A DNA stretch of 64,000 nucleotides from Exiguobacterium artemiae 255-15 (GTDB lineage: Bacteria > Bacillota > Bacilli > Exiguobacteriales > Exiguobacteriaceae): assembly GCF_000019905.1 (NCBI RefSeq), contig NC_010556.1:2692001-2756000 (forward strand), in the 5' to 3' direction. Made by a program: the position numbers and the translations under genes. The notes beneath the pieces are model-generated. The model saw nothing but the letters and a program-made list of their open reading frames with translations. It was not told the origin of the DNA and did no database searches. This document shows positions 26,735 to 35,708 of the stretch, one piece after another; positions within the stretch are counted from its first letter, which is position 1, and the number at the start of each line of letters is the position of its first letter.

Positions 26735-27109
26735 TTAACCGCTTACATCGTTCGAAATTTGCACAGTCACTTCTTTTTTTAATTCAAAGATGTCGAACGG
26801 TTTGCCGAAGAAGGCAACGACACCGAGTCGTTTCGCTTCATCCATCGCTTCTTTTTCGTCTAAAGCGGTCATCAGAATCGTGCGGATCCGTCGTCCGACC
26901 TCATCCTGATGACGCAGGACTTCAAGACCGGTCCGCCCCGGCATGTTGACATCCATCAATAACAAATCGTATTCCGTCTCCTTGAGCCGTTCAATCGTCT
27001 CAAGACCATCGACGGCGACATCGATCGTATATCCTTGCGCCTGAAACAATTGTGCCAGTAAATTCCGAATCCCCGGTTCATCTTCCGCGATGAGTAATCT
27101 TCCTTTCAT
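26735..27109 (-). CDS. spo0F: Spo0F-like single-domain response regulator
   Basis: This 124-residue receiver protein has exactly the length of Spo0F. It shows the acidic pair ED (residues about 9-11), the phosphoacceptor Asp in DLLLMDVNMPG (about 54), Thr in ILMTAL and Lys in GKPFDIFELK. There is no output domain, so it should pass phosphate to another protein. The start MKGRLLIAED is set by GGAGGAG 8 bases upstream. It occupies the spo0F position between fba and pyrG, next to a DUF2529 gene, but the presumed genus does not form spores, so the relay target may differ from Spo0B/Spo0A. Confidence 0.9.
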   Translation of the reverse strand: MKGRLLIAEDEPGIRNLLAQLFQAQGYTIDVAVDGLETIERLKETEYDLLLMDVNMPGRTGLEVLRHQDEVGRRIRTILMTALDEKEAMDEAKRLGVVAFFGKPFDIFELKKEVTVQISNDVSG

Positions 27110-27202
27110 CTCCCACACTCCTCCTCTAGTTATTTCCATTCTACATGAAAGCAAAACTTGCTATATACTGTGTGTGAGAGAAATTTAGAAAGGATGTTAG
27201 AA

Positions 27203-27712
27203 ATGCTGAAAATTTTAGCGACACAATTCAATGGAAAACTACAAACGCTTACAAAACAGGAAGACGAATTATTCGATGTCGTCCGTCTGCTTGCGCAGGC
27301 ACTCGTCGGTCAAGGAAAAGTCTATCTCGATGCCTACGGCGAGTTTGAAGGACTGTATCCGATGCTGTCCGACGGTCCGGACCAGATGAAGCGTGTCACG
27401 AAAATTAAGGATCATAAAACGTTGCATGCCGTCGACCGGGTGTTGATTTTCACACCGGATACGGAACGGTCCGATCTACTCGCGTCACTTGCCCGCTATG
27501 ATGCATGGCATACGCCGTATTCAATCATCACACTTGGTGATGTGACGGAAACACTCGAACGGTCGATTGCACCGCTCGCTCTGAAATTCGATAAAGGATT
27601 GCTTCCGGCTGAGGACGGTTCCCGTCATGGTTTGCCGAGTCTGGCACTGGGTGCCTTCCTGTTGACGCATATTTTGACACAGTTACAAGAGATGACGGAA
27701 GAGTGGGAATGA
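27203..27712 (+). CDS. ywjG: DUF2529 family protein (YwjG)
   Basis: This 169-residue cytoplasmic protein corresponds to YwjG, found next to spo0F and pyrG across Bacillus. A Rossmann/SIS-like pattern is suggested by VYLDAYGEFEGLYPML, VLIFTPDTERSDLLASLARYD and PSLALGAFLLTHI, but the function is unknown. The start MLKILATQF is chosen because AAAGG lies 9 bases upstream. It is divergent from spo0F, with 93 bases between them. Confidence 0.85.
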   Translation: MLKILATQFNGKLQTLTKQEDELFDVVRLLAQALVGQGKVYLDAYGEFEGLYPMLSDGPDQMKRVTKIKDHKTLHAVDRVLIFTPDTERSDLLASLARYDAWHTPYSIITLGDVTETLERSIAPLALKFDKGLLPAEDGSRHGLPSLALGAFLLTHILTQLQEMTEEWE

Positions 27713-27738
27713 CGCTTTTCTTCTATAGTAATAAACTA

Positions 27739-27773
27739 AACAACCCTGTCTCCGATTTGGAAACAGGGTTGTT
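27739..27773. terminator. bidirectional intrinsic terminator
   Basis: Arms ACAACCCTGT and ACAGGGTTGT separate the convergent ywjG and pyrG genes. Confidence 0.88.
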
Positions 27774-27791
27774 GGTCATTCACTTTAATTC

Positions 27792-29432
<1,641 letters not shown>

Positions 29433-29439
29433 TTAAAAA

Positions 29440-29512
29440 ATAAAAAAGCAAAAGTGCCCCCATTCACAGGAGACACTTTTGCTGAAATTAAGCACGTTGC
29501 TTAAAGAAGCCC
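29440..29512 (-). promoter_or_regulatory. pyrG leader with attenuator (GGGC start and terminator)
   Basis: On the minus strand the transcript should start GGGCTTC at 29512. About 30 bases on, AGCAAAAGTG and CACTTTTGCT arms (29474-29483, 29448-29457) form a terminator with a T run and a CT-rich left side (GTCTCCT). In B. subtilis, low CTP causes reiterative G addition at such a GGGC start and the poly-G tail blocks the terminator; the same is inferred here. Confidence 0.75.
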
Positions 29513-29518
29513 ATGACT

Positions 29519-29547
29519 AACTTACGTCATTCCGAAAACTTCGTCAA
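29519..29547 (-). promoter_or_regulatory. pyrG promoter
   Basis: TTGACG (-35), a 17-base spacer and TAAGTT (-10) on the minus strand, with 6 bases to the predicted GGGC start. Confidence 0.75.
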
Positions 29548-29596
29548 GCAGATTTTTTAAAGACAAAAATCACACGTACCTGTGTCAGCCGTCAAC

Positions 29597-29631
29597 GAAA
29601 AAACTACCATTTTCATGTTCAAAAATGGCAG
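29597..29631 (-). terminator. terminator of rpoE
   Basis: Arms CTGCCATTTT and AAAATGGTAG (one G-T pair) are followed by TTTTTTCG on the minus strand, 10 bases after the rpoE stop. Confidence 0.85.
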
Positions 29632-29641
29632 GTTGCGGTTG

Positions 29642-30166
29642 TTAAACTTCTTCGTCATCTTCCTCGAAATCTTCGAGGTCTTCTTCATCCAAATCGTCTT
29701 CGAGGTCATCAATGACCGCAACTTTTTTGAATGTATCTTCTTCGCTGTCATCTGCTGCATCATAATCAGCAGTTTTCGCGAATGTATCGAGATCATCTTC
29801 GATCGTCTCGAACTCATCTTCTTCTGCATCGTAGTTAAACTCTTCTTCGAACTCATCGAGTTCACCGCGTTGACGCGCTTCGATGACCAAGTCCTCGTCC
29901 GATTTATCGAACGGATACCATGCACGAAGCGACCAACGGTTAGCTCCGACGTTAACGAAGTTTCCGTCGATGTTCATGTCCGTATAAAGTTGGGCAAGTT
30001 TCTCGAACTTATCCTCTTCATTTTTAAACGTATGATATTTTTCGATTTCTTTTGTGATGTCATCGAAAGTAATAGGCTGTTCGCCCGCTTCTTGCAGCAT
30101 TTCATTGACGAAGTTAATCAGTGAAAGATCAGTAATTTCTTCTTTACTTAAACGGCTGAGGCTCAT
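29642..30166 (-). CDS. rpoE: RNA polymerase delta subunit
   Basis: This 174-residue protein is the Gram-positive delta subunit of RNA polymerase, which speeds recycling and sharpens promoter responses to initiating nucleotide levels. It has the N-terminal HARE-HTH domain (about 1-90, with MNIDGNFVNVGANRWSLR) and a long, very acidic, unstructured C-terminus rich in Asp and Glu. The ATG (MSLSRLS) is preferred over a GTG four codons upstream that overlaps the ribosome binding site. It precedes pyrG as in Bacillus. Confidence 0.95.
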   Translation of the reverse strand: MSLSRLSKEEITDLSLINFVNEMLQEAGEQPITFDDITKEIEKYHTFKNEEDKFEKLAQLYTDMNIDGNFVNVGANRWSLRAWYPFDKSDEDLVIEARQRGELDEFEEEFNYDAEEDEFETIEDDLDTFAKTADYDAADDSEEDTFKKVAVIDDLEDDLDEEDLEDFEEDDEEV

Positions 30167-30336
30167 TGTGACGGCCACTTCCTTTCATTTGCGTTCAATC
30201 CATTACTTCTCATTATACGCAAAAGGGCTTTTAAAAATCCAGTCTCTCGTAAAAAAAGATTCATCGAAAAAGAAAATTGGGTTTTTGAGGGGCCTGAAAA
30301 AGGAATAATCCAAGAGAAAAGAAGGAGGAATCACGG

Positions 30337-30786
30337 ATGGATGTGACAATTGAACGGGTAAACGACTTTGATGGATACAACTGGCTTCCGTTGCTCGCTA
30401 AAAGTTCGCAGGAAGGATTCCAACTCGTCGAGCGAATGTTACGCAACCGCCGGGAGGAATCGTTTCAAGAAGACGGGGAAGCGATGTTCGTCGCCCTGTC
30501 GACAACCAATCAAGTCCTCGCGTGCGGCGGATATATGAAACAATCCGGTCAAGCCCGAACCGGCCGGATCCGTCATGTCTATGTCTTGCCGGAAGCCCGG
30601 TCACATGGAATCGGGACGGCATTGCTTGAAAAAATCATGTCTGAAGCCTTTTTGACGTATGACCGACTCGTCTTATACAGCGAACAGGCCGATCCGTTTT
30701 ATCAAGGTCTCGGATTTCAACTCGTTTCCGGTGAAAAAATCACGCACACTTTGGATAAAACCGCTTTTGCCGACTCAAACCGATGA
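30337..30786 (+). CDS. GNAT family N-acetyltransferase
   Basis: This 149-residue acetyl-CoA-dependent acyltransferase has the GNAT core: MFVALSTTNQVLACGGYM (beta 2-4), the acetyl-CoA loop VLPEARSHGIGTALLEKIM (about 88-106) and the C-terminal FYQGLGF. The substrate cannot be inferred. AAGGAGG lies 9 bases before the ATG. The arsR promoter begins only 2 bases after its stop. Confidence 0.88.
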   Translation: MDVTIERVNDFDGYNWLPLLAKSSQEGFQLVERMLRNRREESFQEDGEAMFVALSTTNQVLACGGYMKQSGQARTGRIRHVYVLPEARSHGIGTALLEKIMSEAFLTYDRLVLYSEQADPFYQGLGFQLVSGEKITHTLDKTAFADSNR

Positions 30787-30787
30787 A

Positions 30788-30816
30788 TTGACATATCGGA
30801 AAGTATCGATTAGATT
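30788..30816 (+). promoter_or_regulatory. arsR promoter with built-in operator, probably leaderless
   Basis: TTGACA (-35), a 17-base spacer and TAGATT (-10) end only 6 bases before the ATG of arsR, so transcription should begin at or next to the A of ATG. No ribosome binding site is visible. The spacer contains ATCG-N8-CGAT (30795-30810), the same dyad as at 31162. Confidence 0.7.
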
Positions 30817-30822
30817 GATGGC

Positions 30823-31140
30823 ATGACACAACAAGTAGATCTTTTTAAAGCGTTGTCGAACGAAGTCCGTCTCGACATCTTACGCTGGCTCAAGGATCCA
30901 GAGACTCATTTCAACAAACCGGCTGCTCACTTGTCAACGAATCTCGCTGAAAAAGGAGGCGTCTGTGTCGGTGATATCCAGGAGAAGGCCAACCTGTCCC
31001 AATCCACGGTATCCCAGTACTTGGCGATGTTACAAAAAGTCGGATTGCTCGAATCCGAACGTCACGGCAAGTGGACGTATTACCGTCGAAATGAAGAAAA
31101 GATTAACGAGTTGGCAGAGTATCTAAAAGGAGAACTCTAA
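30823..31140 (+). CDS. ArsR-family transcriptional regulator
   Basis: This 105-residue winged-helix repressor has the ArsR fold: LFKALSNEVRLDILRWL at the start, recognition helix in ANLSQSTVSQYLAMLQKVGLL, and wing ESERHGKWTYYRRN. The single cysteine (GGVCVGDI) does not make the classic CxC metal site, so a metal signal is not supported. It probably represses its own promoter and the YdcZ pair downstream through the shared ATCG-N8-CGAT dyad. It appears to be translated without a leader. Confidence 0.88.
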   Translation: MTQQVDLFKALSNEVRLDILRWLKDPETHFNKPAAHLSTNLAEKGGVCVGDIQEKANLSQSTVSQYLAMLQKVGLLESERHGKWTYYRRNEEKINELAEYLKGEL

Positions 31141-31161
31141 GGGGTTTTCCTTTGTTCATAT

Positions 31162-31177
31162 ATCGACAATTCTCGAT
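31162..31177 (+). promoter_or_regulatory. second ArsR operator before the YdcZ pair
   Basis: ATCG-N8-CGAT within a larger imperfect palindrome (CATATATCGA / TCGATATG) repeats the dyad found in the arsR promoter, 34 bases before the first transporter gene. A -10-like TATGTA overlaps its right side. Confidence 0.6.
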
Positions 31178-31210
31178 ATGTAGATTTGGAAAAGAAAGAA
31201 GGAACGGATT

Positions 31211-31639
31211 GTGAAATTCATTTATTACCTGTTGGCTTTACTTGCCGGGATTGCGCTCAGTATCGAAGGCGCCATCTACGGGGAGCTTGGTAACAGTATC
31301 GGTAAACTCGAAAGCAGCTTTTATAATTTCTTTGCCGGTACAATCATCATCGGCATCATCACCCTTTTCTTTGGAAAAGGTTCGCTTGGCTATACATTCA
31401 AAGCTCCGAAATGGACGTTGCTCGGCGGATTACTCGGAAGTATTTATTTGACGATCCTGATCATCAGCATCCCGCTCGTCGGTGTCGGTCTCGCCATGAT
31501 CAGCGTCATCATCGGTCAGATGATCGCCAGCATGGTCATTGAACATAAAGGATGGCTCGGAAGTCCCCGCGTCGCCATCAACAAAGACAAATTAATCGCA
31601 TCCGGCCTGATGGTCGTCGCGCTATTTTTGATTTTCTAA
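31211..31639 (+). CDS. DMT-family transporter, YdcZ (DUF606) type, first of pair
   Basis: This 142-residue protein has four to five transmembrane segments with the YdcZ signature (GIALSIEGAIYGELG, SSFYNFFAGTIIIG, ISVIIGQMIASMVIEHKGW). Such half-size drug/metabolite transporters work as dimers; paired genes usually form a heterodimer. It starts with GTG, 8 bases after AAGGA. It is 72 bases downstream of arsR, behind a likely ArsR operator. Substrate unknown. Confidence 0.85.
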   Translation: MKFIYYLLALLAGIALSIEGAIYGELGNSIGKLESSFYNFFAGTIIIGIITLFFGKGSLGYTFKAPKWTLLGGLLGSIYLTILIISIPLVGVGLAMISVIIGQMIASMVIEHKGWLGSPRVAINKDKLIASGLMVVALFLIF

Positions 31640-31654
31640 GAAGGAGGAAACTTG

Positions 31655-32134
31655 ATGAATATCGCATTACTCGGCATGACACTGCTCGGAGGAATTCTCC
31701 TCAGTGCCCAGTCTTCAATCAACGGTGCCTTCGGTCAAAAAGCCGGCGCACTGGAAAGTACATTTTTAACTTTTTTCACCGGCATGCTCCTGCTTGCACT
31801 CGCCGTCCTCTTTTTCGGACAAGGAGATGTCCTGTTAATTCTTGATGCACCCCGGTGGCAGCTCAGTGCCGTCTGGTTCGGTGTCAGTTATCTGTTCCTG
31901 ACCATTCTCTCCGTCCCGAAAATCGGGGTGACGGCAGCCAGTATCGCAACCGTCATCGGACAGTTGTCGGCCGGAATGGTGCTTGACCACTTCGGAACAT
32001 TCGGCGGCGTCGAAGTCGCGTTTGATTTGAAACGTTTTGCCGGTCTGTTGTTTATGCTCGCCGCCTTGTTCTTTATTTACCGCGGCAACAAGCGCCGGGT
32101 CGAAGCGCCTGCTTCCGACTCGATGGCTTCTTGA
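31655..32134 (+). CDS. DMT-family transporter, YdcZ (DUF606) type, second of pair
   Basis: This 159-residue homologue of the preceding gene has the same pattern (GGILLSAQSSINGAFGQ, STFLTFFTGMLLLALAVLFF, ATVIGQLSAGMVLDHFGTFGG). The ATG lies 7 bases after GGAGG and 15 bases after the previous stop, so the two should be co-translated and assemble as a heterodimer. The C-terminus adds a short charged tail. Repeat copy C follows the stop. Confidence 0.85.
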   Translation: MNIALLGMTLLGGILLSAQSSINGAFGQKAGALESTFLTFFTGMLLLALAVLFFGQGDVLLILDAPRWQLSAVWFGVSYLFLTILSVPKIGVTAASIATVIGQLSAGMVLDHFGTFGGVEVAFDLKRFAGLLFMLAALFFIYRGNKRRVEAPASDSMAS

Positions 32135-32161
32135 TTATGATATCCAAAACATGACTAATCT

Positions 32162-32370
32162 AAAAGGAATCACTACTCCTTTCACGCGCTTTCCTCAGGC
32201 GAGACACAAGCCAACTTCTCCGCCTCAATGAGGCGTGAAAGTGGGTCTTGTCTGTCTCTGACAGCGCAAGACAACCTGCGCTTTTTCCTGTAGGAGTCGC
32301 ATGAAAGAGTGATTCCTTTTGAACACGCCCATGGGGGTGACAGACTTGAAATCTGTCACCCCCTGATTTG
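32162..32370 (+). repeat. structured 3-prime repeat element, copy C
   Basis: A 159-base element (32162-32320) has perfect 13-base terminal inverted repeats AAAAGGAATCACT / AGTGATTCCTTTT and the blocks TTCACGCGCTTTCCTCAGG, CGAGACACAAGCC, GTCTTGTCTGTCTCTGACAG and TTTTTCCTGTAGGAGTCGC. It is followed by a hairpin at 32333-32363 (arms GGGGGTGACAGA / TCTGTCACCCCC). It begins 27 bases after the second YdcZ stop, in the sense of that gene. Confidence 0.88.
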
Positions 32371-32385
32371 TATAACATCCACTTT

Positions 32386-32850
32386 TCAGTCCGCCCTGCT
32401 TTCGTTTAAATACGTCAGCGCTTCCACCGCGAGCTGATGATCCGCTTCCTGCGATAAGCCCGATACGGTAATCGTTCCGATGACACCGACACCCGCGACC
32501 CGGACCGGAAACGATCCGCCGGCGTCGGCATAGTCGGCCGGATCGACCGCATACATCTTATAATACGACCGGTTTTTACTTTCGTTATACAGTCGCATGT
32601 AAAGCGAACTGTGTCCGTGACGAAGGACGACGTTCGATTTCCGCCGGATCCATTCTTCCTGATCCGGTGCCGTTCCGTCGAGTGCCGCATAAAACAGCCG
32701 TTGTCCGTTCCGTTTCAATTCGACGGCGACGCTAAGTTGCTCCCGCAAAGCCCGGTCGATGACGTATTGTCCGGCCCGCAATGCATCGTGATTCGTAAAA
32801 TGACGTAACGTCAGTGTCTCTTCCTGCGCCAATAATTCCGTCAGATTCAT
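32386..32850 (-). CDS. UPF0303 family protein (heme-degrading-domain-like)
   Basis: This 154-residue cytoplasmic protein belongs to UPF0303, related to the GlcG/HbpS fold. The stretch YVIDRALREQLSVAVELKRNGQRLFYAALDGTAPDQEEWIRRKSN matches the family over its length (motifs given in pieces: EEWIRRKSNVV, GGSFPVRV, GVIGTITVSGL). Function unknown, though family members are often near sugar or redox genes. The start MNLTELL is 8 bases after AGGAG, and its ATG overlaps the stop of the oxidoreductase, so the two are coupled. Confidence 0.8.
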   Translation of the reverse strand: MNLTELLAQEETLTLRHFTNHDALRAGQYVIDRALREQLSVAVELKRNGQRLFYAALDGTAPDQEEWIRRKSNVVLRHGHSSLYMRLYNESKNRSYYKMYAVDPADYADAGGSFPVRVAGVGVIGTITVSGLSQEADHQLAVEALTYLNESRAD

Positions 32851-33887
32851 TGCTCCCACTCCTTCCGGAAAATCTTCCGTCCCGTCTCGCTGCTCAAGCG
32901 AACGGCTTCGATAATTTGCATCGTCTTGAGTGCATCCGTCAAATCGACCGGCACGTCACCCGTCTTCAAACCTTCAGCAAGTGCTTTGTAAAAACCAAGA
33001 TAATTCCCCGGAAGTGTCGCTAATCGTTCCGCCGGATGATCCGCAATTTGCAGATATCCGTAATTCACGGTTTCCTCCTGACCAATTGCAGCATCAACCG
33101 TCTGTCCGGACGCAAGGCGCGCTTCCTGCGGATCCATTCCGTATTTGAGATAACTTCCGCGTGTCGCATGCAATTCAAACCGCGGCGTTGCCCCTTGGAT
33201 AAAGGAATTGGACCGCAGGATGACGCGACGCTTTCCGTAAAATAACGTAATGTGGAATCCATCATCCGTCTCCGCTCCGTCGCGCTGGGATAAGACATCT
33301 CCGACGACTGCATCCGGTTCCCCGAACAAAGCGAGTGCCTGATCAATCAAGTGTGAACCGAGGTCAAATAAAATACCGGAACCCGGTCCTGCTTTTTCCC
33401 GCCAGCGATCCCGTACAACCGGACGATAGCGGTCAAACCGTGATTCGACTAATTGCCAATCTCCGATTTCATTCATCTCGACCAATTGTTCGACCGTCAG
33501 GAAATCGCCGTCGTAACGGCGGTTTTGATAGACGGCGACAGAGACGCCGTGTTGCGTCGCGAGACGTTGCAGTTCGATTGCCTCTTCCATCGTCACGACG
33601 GCCGGTTTTTCGAGCAGGACATGTTTTTTAGCTTCGATGGCTTGTTTCGCCATCTCAAAATGTAAAGCTGTCGGTGTTGTGATGATGACAAGTTCCGTCT
33701 GTTCATCCTGTAAGGCCTCTTCGAGTGTTCCGATTACAGCGGCTTCCGGAAAAACAGCCGCCACTTTATCGGCTTGGCTGGATACGACTTGCCGGACCGT
33801 ATATTCGGGCAATGCTTGAATCAGCGGTGCATGAAACGTTACGGCTGAAAATCCGAATCCGACTAATGTCGTTTGAATCGTCGTCAT
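32847..33887 (-). CDS. Gfo/Idh/MocA family oxidoreductase
   Basis: This 346-residue NAD(P)-dependent dehydrogenase has a Rossmann domain (VGFGFSAVTFHAPLI, then TTPTALHFEMAKQAI) with the catalytic-type EKP motif (LLEKPAV, about 94-96), and a C-terminal alpha/beta substrate domain containing DLGSHLIDQALALFG. It resembles YvaA/IolW and related scyllo-inositol or sugar dehydrogenases. The start is 7 bases after GGAGG. With the DeoR regulator upstream and UPF0303 protein downstream it forms a probable three-gene operon for sugar or polyol use. Confidence 0.9.
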   Translation of the reverse strand: MTTIQTTLVGFGFSAVTFHAPLIQALPEYTVRQVVSSQADKVAAVFPEAAVIGTLEEALQDEQTELVIITTPTALHFEMAKQAIEAKKHVLLEKPAVVTMEEAIELQRLATQHGVSVAVYQNRRYDGDFLTVEQLVEMNEIGDWQLVESRFDRYRPVVRDRWREKAGPGSGILFDLGSHLIDQALALFGEPDAVVGDVLSQRDGAETDDGFHITLFYGKRRVILRSNSFIQGATPRFELHATRGSYLKYGMDPQEARLASGQTVDAAIGQEETVNYGYLQIADHPAERLATLPGNYLGFYKALAEGLKTGDVPVDLTDALKTMQIIEAVRLSSETGRKIFRKEWEQ

Positions 33888-33889
33888 GT

Positions 33890-34645
33890 TTATTCCTCCT
33901 CTGCTGTTTCGAGCAAGATATCGGCTTCTTGCAGCCACTTTTGCCATTGTTCGGTCGGGCGTTCATCCGTAATCAGGATGTCGATCTGATCAAGATCACA
34001 GACTTTGTGCAGAAAACGTTTCTCGAACTTCGTATGGTCCGCCAGTACGATCACTTCCGCGCTACTGCGGATCATCGCCTTTTTCACGATGGCTTCTTCC
34101 AGATTTTCAGCGAATACCCCCTGTTCCGTCAGTCCGCACGCTCCAAGAAATACACGGTCGACCTGATAGTTCAAAATATCATCCGCTGTCTTAATCCCGA
34201 CTAAACTGCGTGCATGCCGGTCCCATTTTCCTCCGGTCACATACAAATCAATTTCCGGACGGGCCTCCAGTTGTTCGACGACAGCTAGTGCATTCGTAAT
34301 GATTTGGATCGGTTGCGCCGGCAGATGAACCGTCATCCGGGCGACCGTCGAAGCTGCATCGAGGATGATTGTTTGGTCCGGCTGAACGTACCGGACGGCG
34401 TGTTTCGCAATCCGGTTCTTTTCCGGCTGTTCGGTCCGCCGGTCATACTGAATGGTCGTATTTGTCCCGACACGGATCAAACCGTTTTTGACCCGGATGA
34501 TTTTCCCTTCCCGCTCGAGCTGAATCAAATCACGCCGGGCTGTGTCCCGGGAAATCCGGTACTCTCCCATCAGCTGATCAAGTGAAATTTCAGGTGTCGT
34601 CTTGATCCATTCGCGCATTTGTTGAAGTCGATCCTGTTGAGCCAT
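33890..34645 (-). CDS. DeoR-family transcriptional regulator
   Basis: This 251-residue regulator has an N-terminal HTH (about 20-55, LDQLMGEYRISRDTARRDLIQLEREGKI) and the C-terminal DeoR sugar-phosphate sensor domain (IILDAASTVARMTVHLP, DRVFLGACGLTEQGVFA, VIVLADHTKFEKRF). It probably controls this operon in response to a phosphorylated sugar. The start MAQQDRL is 9 bases after AGGAGG. Only 2 bases separate its stop from the oxidoreductase start codon. Confidence 0.92.
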   Translation of the reverse strand: MAQQDRLQQMREWIKTTPEISLDQLMGEYRISRDTARRDLIQLEREGKIIRVKNGLIRVGTNTTIQYDRRTEQPEKNRIAKHAVRYVQPDQTIILDAASTVARMTVHLPAQPIQIITNALAVVEQLEARPEIDLYVTGGKWDRHARSLVGIKTADDILNYQVDRVFLGACGLTEQGVFAENLEEAIVKKAMIRSSAEVIVLADHTKFEKRFLHKVCDLDQIDILITDERPTEQWQKWLQEADILLETAEEE

Positions 34646-34776
34646 CTTCCTTTTCCTCCTGCTCTTTTTCTTCATTTTAAGTTTTTACATTACATAATGC
34701 AATTTTTACTTAAAATAACTTCGCTCAATTCGGGTAAAGAATGGTATAACCTGGAATTCAAGAGGAGGAATGACGC

Positions 34777-35616
34777 ATGCGTACGATTTTCATTACCGGT
34801 GCTTCGTCCGGGATCGGTCTCGCGACGGCGACACGTTTTGCTGAAGAAGGATGGACGGTATATGCCGGAACCCGTGAACTGACTCCGGCACTGGAAAAAG
34901 CCGCCTTACCGCATTTGCATTTCCTTGAAGTCGATGTCACGGACCTGATGAGTTTAAAACAGGCCGTCTCCGTCATTGAGCAAGAAGTTGGTCATTTGAA
35001 TGCTTTATTCTGCAACGCCGGACAAGGCTTGTTACGCGCACTCGGACAAGCGACGAGTTATGAAATCACTCAGCTGTTTGATATCAACGTGTTTGGTGTC
35101 ATGCGGACGATTGAATGTTGTCTGCCGCTCCTGAAAGCCGCTCCGAACGGCAGTCATTTATTAGCCACCTCGAGCATCAGCGGACTGGTCGGTCAGCCGA
35201 TGAACGAAATCTATTGTGCCAGCAAGTTTGCACTGGAAGGGTTGTTCGAAAGCTTAGCTACTTATTACAAACCGTTTTTCTCGATCGATGTCACGTTGAT
35301 CGAACCGGCTGCCGTCGAGACGAACTTCACAGCAAGCGTCCTCGACCGTCTTGAGCAGACAGGCGGATTGCACGAAGATGATTTCAAACCGATCATCGAA
35401 AGTTATTTACGGACGTACCGCGTCCGGCACGCCGAGCGCCAGTCGCCGGAAACGATCGCCGAGTTGATCTTTAAACTCGTCCATGCCGATGAGAAGCCGT
35501 TGCGTGTCCGGACCGCTCCGGAAGACGAAGCCTTCGTCGCCCATAAAACGGCAAACGATCCGTCCGGTCTCGTCGGGACACTCAAAACCCGGCAACTGAC
35601 ACTAAATTTAGACTGA
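34777..35616 (+). CDS. short-chain dehydrogenase/reductase
   Basis: This 279-residue classical SDR has TGASSGIGLATATRF at the N-terminus, EVDVTD, CNAGQG (variant of NNAG), a serine in TSSISG and the catalytic YCASK (about 148-152). The C-terminal extension after residue 190 resembles retinol/hydroxysteroid-type SDRs. Substrate unknown. AAGAGGAGG lies 8 bases upstream. It is divergent from the DeoR operon by 131 bases. Confidence 0.88.
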   Translation: MRTIFITGASSGIGLATATRFAEEGWTVYAGTRELTPALEKAALPHLHFLEVDVTDLMSLKQAVSVIEQEVGHLNALFCNAGQGLLRALGQATSYEITQLFDINVFGVMRTIECCLPLLKAAPNGSHLLATSSISGLVGQPMNEIYCASKFALEGLFESLATYYKPFFSIDVTLIEPAAVETNFTASVLDRLEQTGGLHEDDFKPIIESYLRTYRVRHAERQSPETIAELIFKLVHADEKPLRVRTAPEDEAFVAHKTANDPSGLVGTLKTRQLTLNLD

Positions 35617-35708
35617 TTCCCCTTTTGTTCAAAACATATCAGATTCGTCCTTTTCTTCTTTTTATAATGAAAGAAACACTTTAAATTCATTCAGAAGGAC
35701 GGTTTTTC

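Noticed and set aside
34700-34760. A sigma-B promoter before the SDR gene (GGGTAAAG)
   Set aside because: The -10-like GGGTAA has no acceptable -35 partner at the right distance.
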